This document shows, in pieces, positions 1 to 8,378 of a stretch of 64,000 nt of DNA (within the stretch, counting starts at the first letter, position 1; the number at the start of each line of letters is the position of its first letter). Both the position numbers and the translations under genes were made by a program. Origin of the DNA: Erysipelotrichales bacterium (GTDB lineage: Bacteria > Bacillota_I > Bacilli_A > Erysipelotrichales > Erysipelotrichaceae). The stretch is from positions 1 through 64,000 of the forward strand of contig CAJTIT010000013.1 in the NCBI GenBank assembly GCA_910576345.1, given 5' to 3'. A model generated the notes under the pieces. It had not been told where the DNA came from and ran no database searches. It saw nothing but the letters and a program-made list of their open reading frames with translations.

Positions 1-81
1 AGATTTACGTGAGGATGAGTTATCAAGACCTCTTTGAATCATAATACGATCTTCAAATGTTAAATGTTTATGAGCAGACAT
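1..81 (-). CDS. IS30-family transposase, N-terminal fragment cut by window edge
   Basis: The minus strand from 81 down to 1 reads 27 codons without a stop, beginning MSAHKHLTFEDRIMIQRG. This resembles the N-terminal helix-turn-helix of IS30-family transposases, which bind the element's terminal repeats. An AAAGGAG ribosome site lies 6-7 bases before the ATG at 81. The rest of the protein, including the DDE catalytic core, is outside the window, so I cannot tell whether the copy is intact. The family call rests on only 27 residues. Confidence 0.6.
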   Translation of the reverse strand, partial: MSAHKHLTFEDRIMIQRGLDNSSSRKS

Positions 82-310
82 AAGAATTCTCCTTTCGCCG
101 CCATGACAGGAGATACAAAAAGAGAACCATAATGTAAGAGTAAAGTCAACTAAAACAGAAGTGGAAATTGATGTAAGACTGATTTCCACTTGCATCACAT
201 TGAAGTGGAAGTTACTTTTGCACTTCATCACAAACGTAAAATGCACAGTTTATTTGATGAATTACTTTGTTTCAATCTCTGTTTATGATAAAATATTACA
301 CGGTGATGTT
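82..310. other. Intergenic region: IS leader and end, then rlmN promoter area
   Basis: This stretch holds the transposase ribosome site, the alternating repeats at 159-211 and an AT-rich segment. A weak promoter-like pair, TTGTTT (267-272) and TAAAAT (289-294) with a 16-base spacer, could drive rlmN. An open frame runs in from 161 in phase with rlmN, but it crosses the repeats and is not conserved-looking protein. Confidence 0.4.
159..211. repeat. Repeated inverted 9-mers, probable terminal region of the IS30-like element
   Basis: AAGTGGAAA (159-167), TTTCCACTT (183-191) and AAGTGGAAG (203-211) form alternating inverted copies of one word. They lie between the transposase start and rlmN, where the element's terminal repeat should be. 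The exact boundary and any target duplication cannot be fixed because the other end is outside the window. Confidence 0.4.
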
Positions 311-1360
311 ATGAGAAGTTTATATGAATTCAACTATGAACAAATACAAGAATTTGCATTGTCCAAAGGATGGAAAAAATTTCGCGGACATCAGATTTTT
401 CAATGGCTGTATCGTAAGCGCGTCACAATGATTGACGACATGAGTGATCTTTCTAAAGAGACAAGAAACATTCTAAAAGAAGAATTCATAATTTCACCTT
501 TGACTTTAAAAGACTTGCAGATTTCACAAGACGGCACCACAAAATTTTTATTTGCTTTAGAAGATGGCGCCTTGATAGAAAGTGTAATGATGCAGTTTGA
601 CTATGGCAAAAGCATTTGTGTAACCACCCAAGTAGGTTGTAATATGGCCTGTGCCTTTTGTGCCAGTGGTTTAACAAAAAAACAAAGAAATTTAACCGAT
701 GGAGAGATTGTGGCACAAATTATGTATGTACAGAAATACTTAGATGAAAAAGAAGATCGTTTAAGTCATATCGTCGTCATGGGAACCGGAGAACCCTTTG
801 ATAATTATGAACATGTCATGAATGCTTTATCTACTGTCAACCACGATAGGGGACTTGGCATTGGCGCAAGACATATCACTTTATCAACTTGTGGAATTGT
901 ACCGAAAATATATGAATTCTCCAAAGCGCATCTGCAATATAATTTGGCCATTTCACTTCATGCTCCTAACGATGAATTGAGAAATAAACTGATGCCGATC
1001 AATCATGCGTATCCTTTAAAAGAATTATTTCAGGCAATACAGACTTATACCACCGAAAACAATCGTCGTTTGACATTTGAATATATCTTATTGAAAGGAA
1101 TCAATGATACAATGACTTGTGCAAAACAACTGGCTAAACTGGTCAAAGGCTTGAATGCCTATGTGAATTTGATTCCTTATAATGCAGTGGATGAAAACGG
1201 ATTTCAAGGCGTAAATCATGAACAAGCCATGATATTTTACGATGCTTTAATGAAACTGGGCGTAAGGTGTACGATTCGCAAGGAACACGGTGGAGACATT
1301 GATGCGGCATGCGGGCAGCTACGCATCAAGCATCTGAAAAAGGAGGCAAAATTTGGATGA
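311..1360 (+). CDS. rlmN: Dual-specificity 23S rRNA/tRNA adenine-C2 methyltransferase RlmN
   Basis: Radical-SAM enzyme that methylates C2 of A2503 in 23S rRNA and A37 in some tRNAs. The CNMACAFC cluster (C-x3-C-x2-C) binds the 4Fe-4S centre. The tail DIDAACGQLR carries the conserved cysteine used to form the methyl-enzyme intermediate. I start at the ATG at 311 (MRSLYEFNYEQIQEF), giving 349 residues, the usual family length. The frame is open back to 161, but those 50 codons run through IS-like DNA. The final TGA overlaps the ATG of the phosphatase gene, so the two are translationally coupled. It is the first gene of the prpC-prkC-rsgA-rpe-thiN operon, as in Bacillus. Confidence 0.95.
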   Translation: MRSLYEFNYEQIQEFALSKGWKKFRGHQIFQWLYRKRVTMIDDMSDLSKETRNILKEEFIISPLTLKDLQISQDGTTKFLFALEDGALIESVMMQFDYGKSICVTTQVGCNMACAFCASGLTKKQRNLTDGEIVAQIMYVQKYLDEKEDRLSHIVVMGTGEPFDNYEHVMNALSTVNHDRGLGIGARHITLSTCGIVPKIYEFSKAHLQYNLAISLHAPNDELRNKLMPINHAYPLKELFQAIQTYTTENNRRLTFEYILLKGINDTMTCAKQLAKLVKGLNAYVNLIPYNAVDENGFQGVNHEQAMIFYDALMKLGVRCTIRKEHGGDIDAACGQLRIKHLKKEAKFG

Positions 1361-2100
1361 AAGCATTTGGAGCGAGTGACATTGGATTAAGAAGGAAGCA
1401 GAATCAAGACAGCTATGTGATTGTGGAAAGTGATGAGGGAAGTTTATTGGCTGTCGTATGTGATGGCATTGGCGGTGGATTGGCAGGCGATGTCGCATCC
1501 CATATGGCAGTCACCCACTTAAAAGAACGCTTTTTACAAAAACGAGTTTTTCAAGATGATATTGATGTTAAGCATTGGCTGAAAGATACCATTCAGGAGG
1601 CAAATGATTTAATTTTTATGCAGTCTACGAAATCCAGTGAACAAAAGGGTATGGGTACTACATGTGTGGGGGTCATCCATACGATGAATCAAACCTATAT
1701 TTTCAATATTGGAGATTCACGCATTTATGGAATATACGACCATGCATTCATTTGTCTAACCGAAGATCACTCCTTTGTGCAAGATCTTGTCAAAGCAGGT
1801 GAATTAACGAAAGAACAAGCAAAATATCATCCCAATCGCAATATGTTGACCAATGCTCTTGGCATTTGGGACAATGTAAAAATCGATATGAATAAAATTA
1901 AAGAAGGTTATGATATTTTGCTCATATGCAGCGATGGCTTGCATGGTTATGTAAGCGAAGAGCAGATTTTTCAGATTTTGACTTCCCAATATGATATGAG
2001 ACATCGTGTGTATGAATTGATTGATGCTTCCAAAAATGCCGGGGGATATGACAATGTCAGCGTTATTGTCTTAAGTGGGGAGGATTCCTCACATGAATAA
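1357..2100 (+). CDS. prpC: PP2C-family protein serine/threonine phosphatase PrpC
   Basis: Metal-dependent phosphatase that reverses the action of the PASTA kinase encoded next. The PP2C metal-binding motifs are visible in order: RKQNQDSY near the N-terminus, VVCDGIGGG, FNIGDSR, LLICSDGLHG, and GGYDNVSVIVL at the end. The protein is 247 residues, typical for the family. The ATG at 1357 overlaps the rlmN stop and has AAGGAGG about 10 bases upstream; the frame is open further back, but only inside rlmN. Its own stop overlaps the start of the kinase gene, so phosphatase and kinase are probably made together. Confidence 0.94.
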   Translation: MKAFGASDIGLRRKQNQDSYVIVESDEGSLLAVVCDGIGGGLAGDVASHMAVTHLKERFLQKRVFQDDIDVKHWLKDTIQEANDLIFMQSTKSSEQKGMGTTCVGVIHTMNQTYIFNIGDSRIYGIYDHAFICLTEDHSFVQDLVKAGELTKEQAKYHPNRNMLTNALGIWDNVKIDMNKIKEGYDILLICSDGLHGYVSEEQIFQILTSQYDMRHRVYELIDASKNAGGYDNVSVIVLSGEDSSHE

Positions 2101-3787
2101 GATGAACAAAATGATATCCAATCGCTACATGATTGTGACATCTCTTGGCGAAGGCGGTATGGCAGATGTATATCTTGCGGTTGATACTATATTAAATCGT
2201 GAAGTCGCAATCAAAGTTTTACGTGGAGAATTATCCAGTGACCCTGTCACACTGCTTCGGTTTCAGCGGGAAGCGAATGCTGCCAGCAAGCTGAATCACC
2301 CCAATGTTGTTGATGTATATGATGTTGGCGAACATGAAAATCGTCACTATATCGTAATGGAATATGTACGCGGAAGAACGCTGAAACAATTGATTTCACA
2401 ACGTGGTGCGCTCGACAAAAAAGAAGCAGTCGATATTATGATTCAACTTACATCGGCAGTAGAGCATGCGCATGAAAATAATATTATTCATCGTGATATC
2501 AAACCGCAAAATGTGTTGGTAAAAGATGACGGAACGATTAAAATAACAGATTTCGGTATTGCTTTGGCACATGATGCGGTGCAATTAACACAAAGTGATG
2601 CCGTATTGGGCAGTGCACATTATCTAGCACCTGAAACAACAAGAGGAGAACCGCCCACCAATCAGATTGATATTTATGCATTGGGAATTGTATTTTATGA
2701 ATTGTTGAGTGGATCCGTTCCGTTTAAAGGAGATAACCCTGTACAAATTGCCATGAAGCATTTACGTGAAGAAGTTCCTGGCATACGTGCGTTCAATCCA
2801 ACGCTGCCGCAATCCATTGAAAATATTATAACAAAAGCAACTATTAAAAATCGCAGACTGCGTTATCAAACAGCCAAAGATATGTTGGTAGACTTGCAAA
2901 ATTGTCTTTTGGACGAGTATGCCAATGAAGAAAAACTGGTTTTTGAAGAACAGGAAAACATACCAACCGTTGTCATGGATGAAGTAAAACAAAAGGAATC
3001 GGAACAAAACAAGGAAAGTGATACAATCAAATCAATGCCTCAAAAAAACAACTCAAAAATGTTTTTTGGTGTAACGATTGGCGTAGTTATTGGCGCATTG
3101 CTATTGGTTTTACTGTACTTCTTAAATGTACAAAGCAATCCGCAGATCATCGTGCCGGATATTTTGAATCATACAAAAGAAGACGCATTGGATTTATTGA
3201 AAAATGCCGGGTTTGAAGAAAGTGATATCACATTTATTGAAAAAACAAGTGAAGATACCAAAAGTGGACTGGTATTTGAATGTTCGCCTGCTGTTGGTCA
3301 AAGTGTTACGAAAAACAATGGAATTCAAGTGAGTGTTTCCAAGGGACAGTTTTTTATCATTGAAAATTATGAAGGCCGCATCTATACAGATGTGGAAAAA
3401 GAAATCAAGGATGCATTGCCTCATGCTGTACTGACTTCAGAATTTGTTATTTCTAATGAAAAAGAACCGGGAACCATCCTTTCCCAAAGTGGTGCAGAAA
3501 TCAATGAAAAGTGTGAACCGGATACAGAAGTAACTCTCCACTTTCAAGTTGCCAAAGCACCGTCGTTAACAATCGAACACGTGATCGGTATGCCAATCGA
3601 TAGTGCGAAAGCGTTGCTGGAAACTTCAAAGGTCGCTGTTGTCTGTGTACAGAAACAGACGATTGGAATGAGCGAAGAAGAAATCAATGCACTGGAAAAA
3701 GGCGTCGTGGTAGAAGTGGATCCGCCAGAAGGCACATTCTATACACAAAATGGTTCTGAAAATTACATTACTTTGTACTATTATTAA
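2093..3787 (+). CDS. prkC: PASTA-domain serine/threonine protein kinase PrkC
   Basis: Membrane kinase that senses muropeptides or lipid II outside the cell and phosphorylates proteins inside. Residues 1-270 form a Hanks-type kinase: glycine loop LGEGGMADVYL, catalytic lysine in VAIKVLRGEL (about K40), HRDIKPQN (Asp about 135) and DFGIA. A charged linker is followed by one membrane span at about 323-345. Three PASTA repeats then fill the extracellular part to residue 564. The start at 2093 has GGGGAGG 6-7 bases upstream and overlaps the prpC stop. PASTA number and length match Bacillus PrkC. Substrates cannot be inferred from the sequence. Confidence 0.95.
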   Translation: MNKMNKMISNRYMIVTSLGEGGMADVYLAVDTILNREVAIKVLRGELSSDPVTLLRFQREANAASKLNHPNVVDVYDVGEHENRHYIVMEYVRGRTLKQLISQRGALDKKEAVDIMIQLTSAVEHAHENNIIHRDIKPQNVLVKDDGTIKITDFGIALAHDAVQLTQSDAVLGSAHYLAPETTRGEPPTNQIDIYALGIVFYELLSGSVPFKGDNPVQIAMKHLREEVPGIRAFNPTLPQSIENIITKATIKNRRLRYQTAKDMLVDLQNCLLDEYANEEKLVFEEQENIPTVVMDEVKQKESEQNKESDTIKSMPQKNNSKMFFGVTIGVVIGALLLVLLYFLNVQSNPQIIVPDILNHTKEDALDLLKNAGFEESDITFIEKTSEDTKSGLVFECSPAVGQSVTKNNGIQVSVSKGQFFIIENYEGRIYTDVEKEIKDALPHAVLTSEFVISNEKEPGTILSQSGAEINEKCEPDTEVTLHFQVAKAPSLTIEHVIGMPIDSAKALLETSKVAVVCVQKQTIGMSEEEINALEKGVVVEVDPPEGTFYTQNGSENYITLYYY

Positions 3788-3802
3788 TGAAGGATGTTTA
3801 TT

Positions 3803-4678
3803 ATGAAAATAGGAAAAGTAATGAAAATTATCTCCAATCAGTATGAAGTGTTGTGTGATCAAAAACGTTATCCATGTGTTGCTATGGGAAAACTGCGAAA
3901 AGGCGCTTCTCCGCTTGTCGGTGACAAGGTGCAGATTGAACAATTCCAAGATCGATACGGCATTCAGAAAATTTTTCCGCGTATCAATGAATTAAAACGA
4001 CCTTCCGTTGCCAATGTTGATCAGGCATTGATTGTCATGTCTTGTAAGGATCCTAATTTTTCTACAACGTTGATTGATCGATTGATTTTTCAAATCACAT
4101 ATGCCAATATCGAGCCCATTATTATGGTAACGAAAATGGATTTGTTGGATGATAAGAGTGATGTTCATCAAGCGATTGCGGAATACAAGCATAGCGGTTA
4201 TCGTATTTTCACCAGTGATGTAAAAACTGTTTCTCCTGATTTTTTACAAGTTCTTGGCAATAAAATTACCGTATTGACCGGTCAAAGCGGCGCCGGAAAA
4301 AGCTCGCTTTTAAATCGCTTGGATCCTTCCTTTCATTTACAGACGCAAGAGATTTCCAAAGCATTGGGGAGAGGAAAGCATACAACACGCCATTGTGAAC
4401 TGCATTGTATAGCCAATGGTTATGTTGCGGACACTCCCGGTTTTTCTTCTATGGATTTTTCACATATGCATATTTTGGAACTGGCTGATCGTATTTTGGA
4501 TTTTCAGCCGTTCATTGGTAAATGTCAATTTCGTGATTGCAAGCATATAAATGAACCCAACTGTGCCATTCGACAAGCTGTGAATGAAGGTAAGGTTTGT
4601 GCATATCGTTATCACCATTATGAGGAAGTCGTGAGAATGATTGAGCAGGTAAAACCTCGATATGAAAGGGGATCATAG
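3803..4678 (+). CDS. rsgA: Ribosome small-subunit GTPase RsgA
   Basis: Circularly permuted GTPase that acts late in 30S maturation. The N-terminal ~65 residues look like the OB fold that contacts rRNA. The G motifs appear in the permuted order typical of the family: TKMD (G4) first, then GQSGAGKSS (G1, about 159-167), then DTPGFSS (G3). The C-terminus has the zinc site CQFRDCKH followed by a further Cys. I choose the ATG at 3803 (MKIGKVMKI, 291 residues) because AAGGATG sits 6-7 bases upstream. An in-phase ATG at 3794 would put the ribosome site too close. Confidence 0.94.
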   Translation: MKIGKVMKIISNQYEVLCDQKRYPCVAMGKLRKGASPLVGDKVQIEQFQDRYGIQKIFPRINELKRPSVANVDQALIVMSCKDPNFSTTLIDRLIFQITYANIEPIIMVTKMDLLDDKSDVHQAIAEYKHSGYRIFTSDVKTVSPDFLQVLGNKITVLTGQSGAGKSSLLNRLDPSFHLQTQEISKALGRGKHTTRHCELHCIANGYVADTPGFSSMDFSHMHILELADRILDFQPFIGKCQFRDCKHINEPNCAIRQAVNEGKVCAYRYHHYEEVVRMIEQVKPRYERGS

Positions 4679-4679
4679 T

Positions 4680-5345
4680 ATGAATCCATTAATTATTTCG
4701 CCATCCATTCTTTCAATGGATTATGCTCATGTAAATGAGCAATTAAAGGAATTACAGGAAAGTGGCGCAAAGTGGCTGCATTTTGATGTAATGGATGGAC
4801 ACTTCGTTCCTAATCTTACGTTTGGTCCGGATATTCTGTCTGGATTTCGCAAGGCTGTAGATTTATTTATGGATGTTCATTTAATGGTAGAGCATCCCAA
4901 GCAAGTCGCTCAGTGGTTTCTGTCTGCCGGCGCTGATCTTATCACTTTTCATATTGAAGCGATGAAAGATATGGAAGATTGTCTTGCTTTATGCGATGAT
5001 ATACATGCTTTTGGTAAACAAGCAGGCATCAGTGTAAAGCCGCATACAGATGTAAAGCCATTATTGCCGTATCTTGATCGATTTGATCTTGTTTTAATCA
5101 TGAGTGTGGAACCTGGGTTTGGCGGTCAATCTTTTATGGAAGATGTATTAACAAAAGTAAAGTTACTACGCAAAGAGATGGATAAAAAACAATTATCTAC
5201 ACGATTACAAATTGATGGCGGCATTCATGAAACGACAGGAAAATTGGCTGTGGAAGCAGGGTGCGATACGCTTGTGGCAGGCAGTTATGTATTTAAAAAC
5301 GGAATAAAGGATGCCGTAGAAACACTTTTATGTCTGAAAAAGTAA
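4680..5345 (+). CDS. rpe: Ribulose-phosphate 3-epimerase
   Basis: Cytosolic TIM-barrel enzyme of the pentose phosphate pathway that interconverts ribulose 5-phosphate and xylulose 5-phosphate. Family signatures are clear: SPSILSMDY at the N-terminus, HFDVMDGHFVPNLTFG with the metal-binding His and Asp, DVHLMVEHP, MSVEPGFGGQ, LQIDGGI and VAGSYVF for phosphate binding. The length is 221 residues, as expected. The ATG at 4680 has AAAGGGG about 8 bases upstream; an earlier in-phase ATG at 4662 lies inside rsgA. The last codons overlap the thiN start. Confidence 0.95.
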   Translation: MNPLIISPSILSMDYAHVNEQLKELQESGAKWLHFDVMDGHFVPNLTFGPDILSGFRKAVDLFMDVHLMVEHPKQVAQWFLSAGADLITFHIEAMKDMEDCLALCDDIHAFGKQAGISVKPHTDVKPLLPYLDRFDLVLIMSVEPGFGGQSFMEDVLTKVKLLRKEMDKKQLSTRLQIDGGIHETTGKLAVEAGCDTLVAGSYVFKNGIKDAVETLLCLKK

Positions 5346-5938
5346 TGCTGATTGCTGGAATGGCACATCATATACCACAAATGGAAGATTGTGATTACAT
5401 TGGTATCGATCGCGGCGCATGGATCGCCATGCAAGAAAATATAACGCTGAAATGTGCCATTGGAGATTTTGATTCAATTTCAGAAAAGGAAAAAAATAGA
5501 ATAGAATCCCACTATCCCATCATGCAGCTGCCACAGCACAAGGATGAAACAGATACGGAGCAGGCACTTCTTTATGCGATGGAACAAGGGTATAAAGAAA
5601 TCATATTATACGGTGGTTTGGGTGGACGTATGGATCATACGTTGGCCAATTTACATCTTTTGATGCATCGCGATCTTCCTTTGGTTTTGATGGATGAACA
5701 TCATGAGATACGCAAATTAAAAAAAGGGAATTATACAATTATACCCAAATTTAAATATTTATCTTTTCTTGCTTTGGAAAAGACGATCATTACAGAAAAA
5801 AAAGTCGCATATCCATTACAGAAACGTTTGATTTCCCAAAAGGATATTTATACCATCTCCAATGAGATTTTAAATGATTATGCGGAAATTATCATACATG
5901 AAGGTAGTGTATTGATGATTCAATGCGAAGATTGTTAA
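5330..5938 (+). CDS. thiN: Thiamine pyrophosphokinase
   Basis: Transfers pyrophosphate from ATP to thiamine to make thiamine diphosphate. Diagnostic segments are IGDFDSIS, KDETDTEQAL and GGLGGRMDHTLANL. The C-terminal third is less conserved. The start is ambiguous: the ATG at 5330 gives 202 residues, and the ATG at 5345, overlapping the rpe stop, gives 197. Neither has a strong ribosome site, so translation is probably coupled to rpe. It is the last gene of the operon; a terminator follows directly. Bacillus has spoVM in the next interval, but here the interval is too short and none is present. Confidence 0.9.
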   Translation: MSEKVMLIAGMAHHIPQMEDCDYIGIDRGAWIAMQENITLKCAIGDFDSISEKEKNRIESHYPIMQLPQHKDETDTEQALLYAMEQGYKEIILYGGLGGRMDHTLANLHLLMHRDLPLVLMDEHHEIRKLKKGNYTIIPKFKYLSFLALEKTIITEKKVAYPLQKRLISQKDIYTISNEILNDYAEIIIHEGSVLMIQCEDC

Positions 5939-5962
5939 GCATCGAGCAACAGATGCTTTTTT
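5937..5962 (+). terminator. Intrinsic terminator of the rlmN-thiN operon
   Basis: AAGCATC (5937-5943) pairs with GATGCTT (5952-5958) around an 8-base loop, followed by a run of T to 5962. It begins within the thiN stop codon. Confidence 0.75.
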
Positions 5963-5970
5963 ACATACGA

Positions 5971-5991
5971 AAAGCAGGCAACGCCTGCTTT
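5971..5991 (-). terminator. Hairpin between thiN and rpmB, probable rpmB terminator
   Basis: AAAGCAGGC (5971-5979) and GCCTGCTTT (5983-5991) form a perfect 9-bp stem with a 3-base loop. It lies just past the rpmB stop on the minus strand and may work in both directions. Confidence 0.6.
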
Positions 5992-6003
5992 CATAGTTTT
6001 TTG

Positions 6004-6195
6004 TTAGATTGCTTTTTTTGCTTTCAGTGTTTTTAATGCACGGGCACTGATGCGCAATGTTTGTGGCTTTCCATCGACAATGACTTTTACTTTTTGTAAG
6101 TTTACATTCCATTTACGACGAGTCGCACGCATTGAGTGAGAGCGTTTATTTCCAGCCATAGGACCTTTTCCCGTTATCTGACATACTTTAGACAT
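6004..6195 (-). CDS. rpmB: 50S ribosomal protein L28
   Basis: Small basic protein of the large subunit, 63 residues, starting MSKVCQITGKGPMAGNKRSH, an L28 signature, and ending with a lysine/alanine-rich helix. The ATG at 6195 has AAGGAGGT upstream on the minus strand. It converges with the rlmN-thiN operon and is divergent from the secreted glucosaminidase. The early Cys in SKVCQITGK is present, but the rest of a four-cysteine zinc site is not. Confidence 0.95.
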   Translation of the reverse strand: MSKVCQITGKGPMAGNKRSHSMRATRRKWNVNLQKVKVIVDGKPQTLRISARALKTLKAKKAI

Positions 6196-6386
6196 CGCAT
6201 ATACCTCCTTCATCATCATAAAAAGCACATTTGCCTATATATGATACCATTCAAACTATAAAAACACAAGGAAAAATTCAAATTTCTAAAATGGTCTGCT
6301 TTTATTTGTGTTTCTTGTCAAGGAAACTTTGTATGATTTATTCTACATTAAATATTAAAAAAACCGCATAAATAAAGGGCAAACGT

Positions 6387-6415
6387 TTGCTTTTTGTAAT
6401 TGAATGCATTATAAT
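6387..6415 (+). promoter_or_regulatory. Sigma-A promoter of the glucosaminidase gene
   Basis: TTGCTT (6387-6392) and TATAAT (6410-6415) are separated by 17 bases, upstream of the ATG at 6458. The rest of the 262-base divergent gap to rpmB is AT-rich with no other gene seen. Confidence 0.7.
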
Positions 6416-6457
6416 TATATTGCGTAAAAGCAATTTTACAAAAAAAGAGGGATTGAT

Positions 6458-8362
6458 ATGAACAAAGCAAAGATTTGGAAACAACTGAATATTTGTTTTA
6501 CCGCATTCTGTATGTTGATTGTCGGTGTTTTATCTGTCCATGCCAGTGATGAATATCAATATGTTCATGTCACTGACATTCCCGAAAGTGACGGAGAAAC
6601 ATATGAAGTTGCAAGTATGGACGAAAACGGAAACATTACAATGATCCGACAACCGGAAATTGATACACAACAAGTGGAAGAAGATCGAGAGCCTTACATT
6701 TCTTCTTATGATGTCATTTTGAAATGGGGAAATGAAGAACAGGTGATTGATTCTTTTGAAAAGGAATCTGATGCACAAAACAAAGTTATGAAAAGAAATC
6801 GTATGCGCAGTGTGGGAACAACTGAAGTTCGTGCCGTTCACGATTATTCCGGTATCAAGTATGGTGTTGTGGATTTCCATACGAAACCTAGCAATACCAA
6901 TACAAATTATACGGAGACTCAGACCAATGCCAAAGGTTATTTAAACGGCTCTTATGCATCTGATGGAGCATTCTTAGGTTATTGTTCTGTGGATAAAAGT
7001 AAAATTAAATTCCGTCAAGCAGGTGTGGAAGGCTGCGTGAGCGCCAACGATGTAATTGTTCGTGATTATGAAGATGAATCGATGGTTAAATCGGTGAATT
7101 TTTATAAGGTAGTGAATGGCTCCATTCTGCATTATATTACGTTGGATGTTACACAATCCATTTATGCCAGTACGATTAATATTGGTCCGGCACAAAGTTA
7201 TATGAAAAACAATGGTATTTATTATAGTTATGACGGTCATTATTTTTATACCACATACAAAAAAATGATCGATGATTATAAGAATGGAACGTATAAGAAT
7301 TCCATTAATCCCAATCAGCCCTATTACAATTATTTTCAATATATAACGCATCGCACCAAAACATCCATAACGGCAAATCAACTGAATGCTTATCTAAATA
7401 CGAAAATAGGAAACAGACAATCGATCATGAAAAATCTTGGAAAATATTTTATCCAATATCAAGATAAGTATGGCGCTAATGGTCTGTTGATGTTTGCGCT
7501 TGCTTGCAATGAGTCTGCATATGGTACAAGCAGTATTGCGTTAACAAAAAATAATTTGTTCGGTCATAATGCAACGGATACAGATCCGGGAGGAAATGCG
7601 GACCGATACAGTTCACCGCAAGCAAGTATAGAAGTGCATGCAAAAGACTATGTATCGAATGGTTATTTGGATCCAAAAGATTATGCCGGAAGATATCATG
7701 GCGGACATTTAGGAGACAAGGGCAGTGGAATGAATGTGTCTTATGCATCTGATTCTTATTGGGGCGAAAAAGCAGCTTCCATTGCATGGGCTGTAACAAA
7801 AGCAAATGGCAATAAGGAATTTGGGAAATATCAAATTGGTATCATAGATAAAATGACGGATTTGAATGTGCGAAAAGAAGCAAATACAGTGTCAAATTCA
7901 TTATATAAAACAGGGAACAGCGATCATTATTCTGTCATGATCTTATCACAGACAAACGGACAGGATGTGAATGGAAACAAAACCTGGTATAAGATCCAAA
8001 CGGATCCGACCTTGAATGCGGATCGCACAGCAATGACACAAGATGTATCCGTTTATGATTATAACAAATACTATGGATATGTATCTGCGGAATATGTAGA
8101 TGTTGTCAAATATTCCAATATGAATACACAAATTCCAAATGAAAATCAGCCTCCTGTTACACAGATTATGATAGGAGATGTGAATGGTGATAAAAGAATT
8201 TCAGCCGCAGATTATGTAATGGTAAAAAATCATATTTTAAAAATTAAATTATTAAATGGAGACAGTGCCAAAGCAGCTGATGTAAATAAAGATGGAAAAA
8301 TATCTTCTGCAGATTATGTTATGATCAAAAATCATATTTTAGGTATCCAGCTTTTGAAATAG
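6458..8362 (+). CDS. Secreted glucosaminidase with SH3-like and C-terminal dockerin domains
   Basis: Exported 634-residue protein, likely a peptidoglycan hydrolase. An N-terminal signal peptide (basic start, hydrophobic core, cut near VHASDE) leads to about 300 residues with no domain I recognise. From about 337 comes a glucosaminidase-like domain with the catalytic-type ALACNESAYGTS, followed by NNLFGHNA. An SH3-like segment follows (DLNVRKEANTVSNSLYKTG). Residues about 570-634 form a type I dockerin: two calcium loops, DVNGDKRISAADYV and DVNKDGKISSADYV, each with a KNHIL helix. The dockerin implies docking to a cohesin. The gene lies 16 bases upstream of a membrane-anchored surface protein, with AGAGGG before its own start. 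Confidence 0.85.
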   Translation: MNKAKIWKQLNICFTAFCMLIVGVLSVHASDEYQYVHVTDIPESDGETYEVASMDENGNITMIRQPEIDTQQVEEDREPYISSYDVILKWGNEEQVIDSFEKESDAQNKVMKRNRMRSVGTTEVRAVHDYSGIKYGVVDFHTKPSNTNTNYTETQTNAKGYLNGSYASDGAFLGYCSVDKSKIKFRQAGVEGCVSANDVIVRDYEDESMVKSVNFYKVVNGSILHYITLDVTQSIYASTINIGPAQSYMKNNGIYYSYDGHYFYTTYKKMIDDYKNGTYKNSINPNQPYYNYFQYITHRTKTSITANQLNAYLNTKIGNRQSIMKNLGKYFIQYQDKYGANGLLMFALACNESAYGTSSIALTKNNLFGHNATDTDPGGNADRYSSPQASIEVHAKDYVSNGYLDPKDYAGRYHGGHLGDKGSGMNVSYASDSYWGEKAASIAWAVTKANGNKEFGKYQIGIIDKMTDLNVRKEANTVSNSLYKTGNSDHYSVMILSQTNGQDVNGNKTWYKIQTDPTLNADRTAMTQDVSVYDYNKYYGYVSAEYVDVVKYSNMNTQIPNENQPPVTQIMIGDVNGDKRISAADYVMVKNHILKIKLLNGDSAKAADVNKDGKISSADYVMIKNHILGIQLLK

Positions 8363-8378
8363 AAAAGGAGCAAAATGA

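Noticed and set aside
161-310. In-frame 50-codon N-terminal extension of rlmN
   Set aside because: It runs through IS-like repeats, lacks family similarity and would make RlmN too long. The ATG at 311 begins the conserved part.
5939-6003. Search for spoVM between thiN and rpmB, as in Bacillus
   Set aside because: The interval is only 65 bases and is filled by two hairpins. No 26-residue SpoVM-like frame fits.
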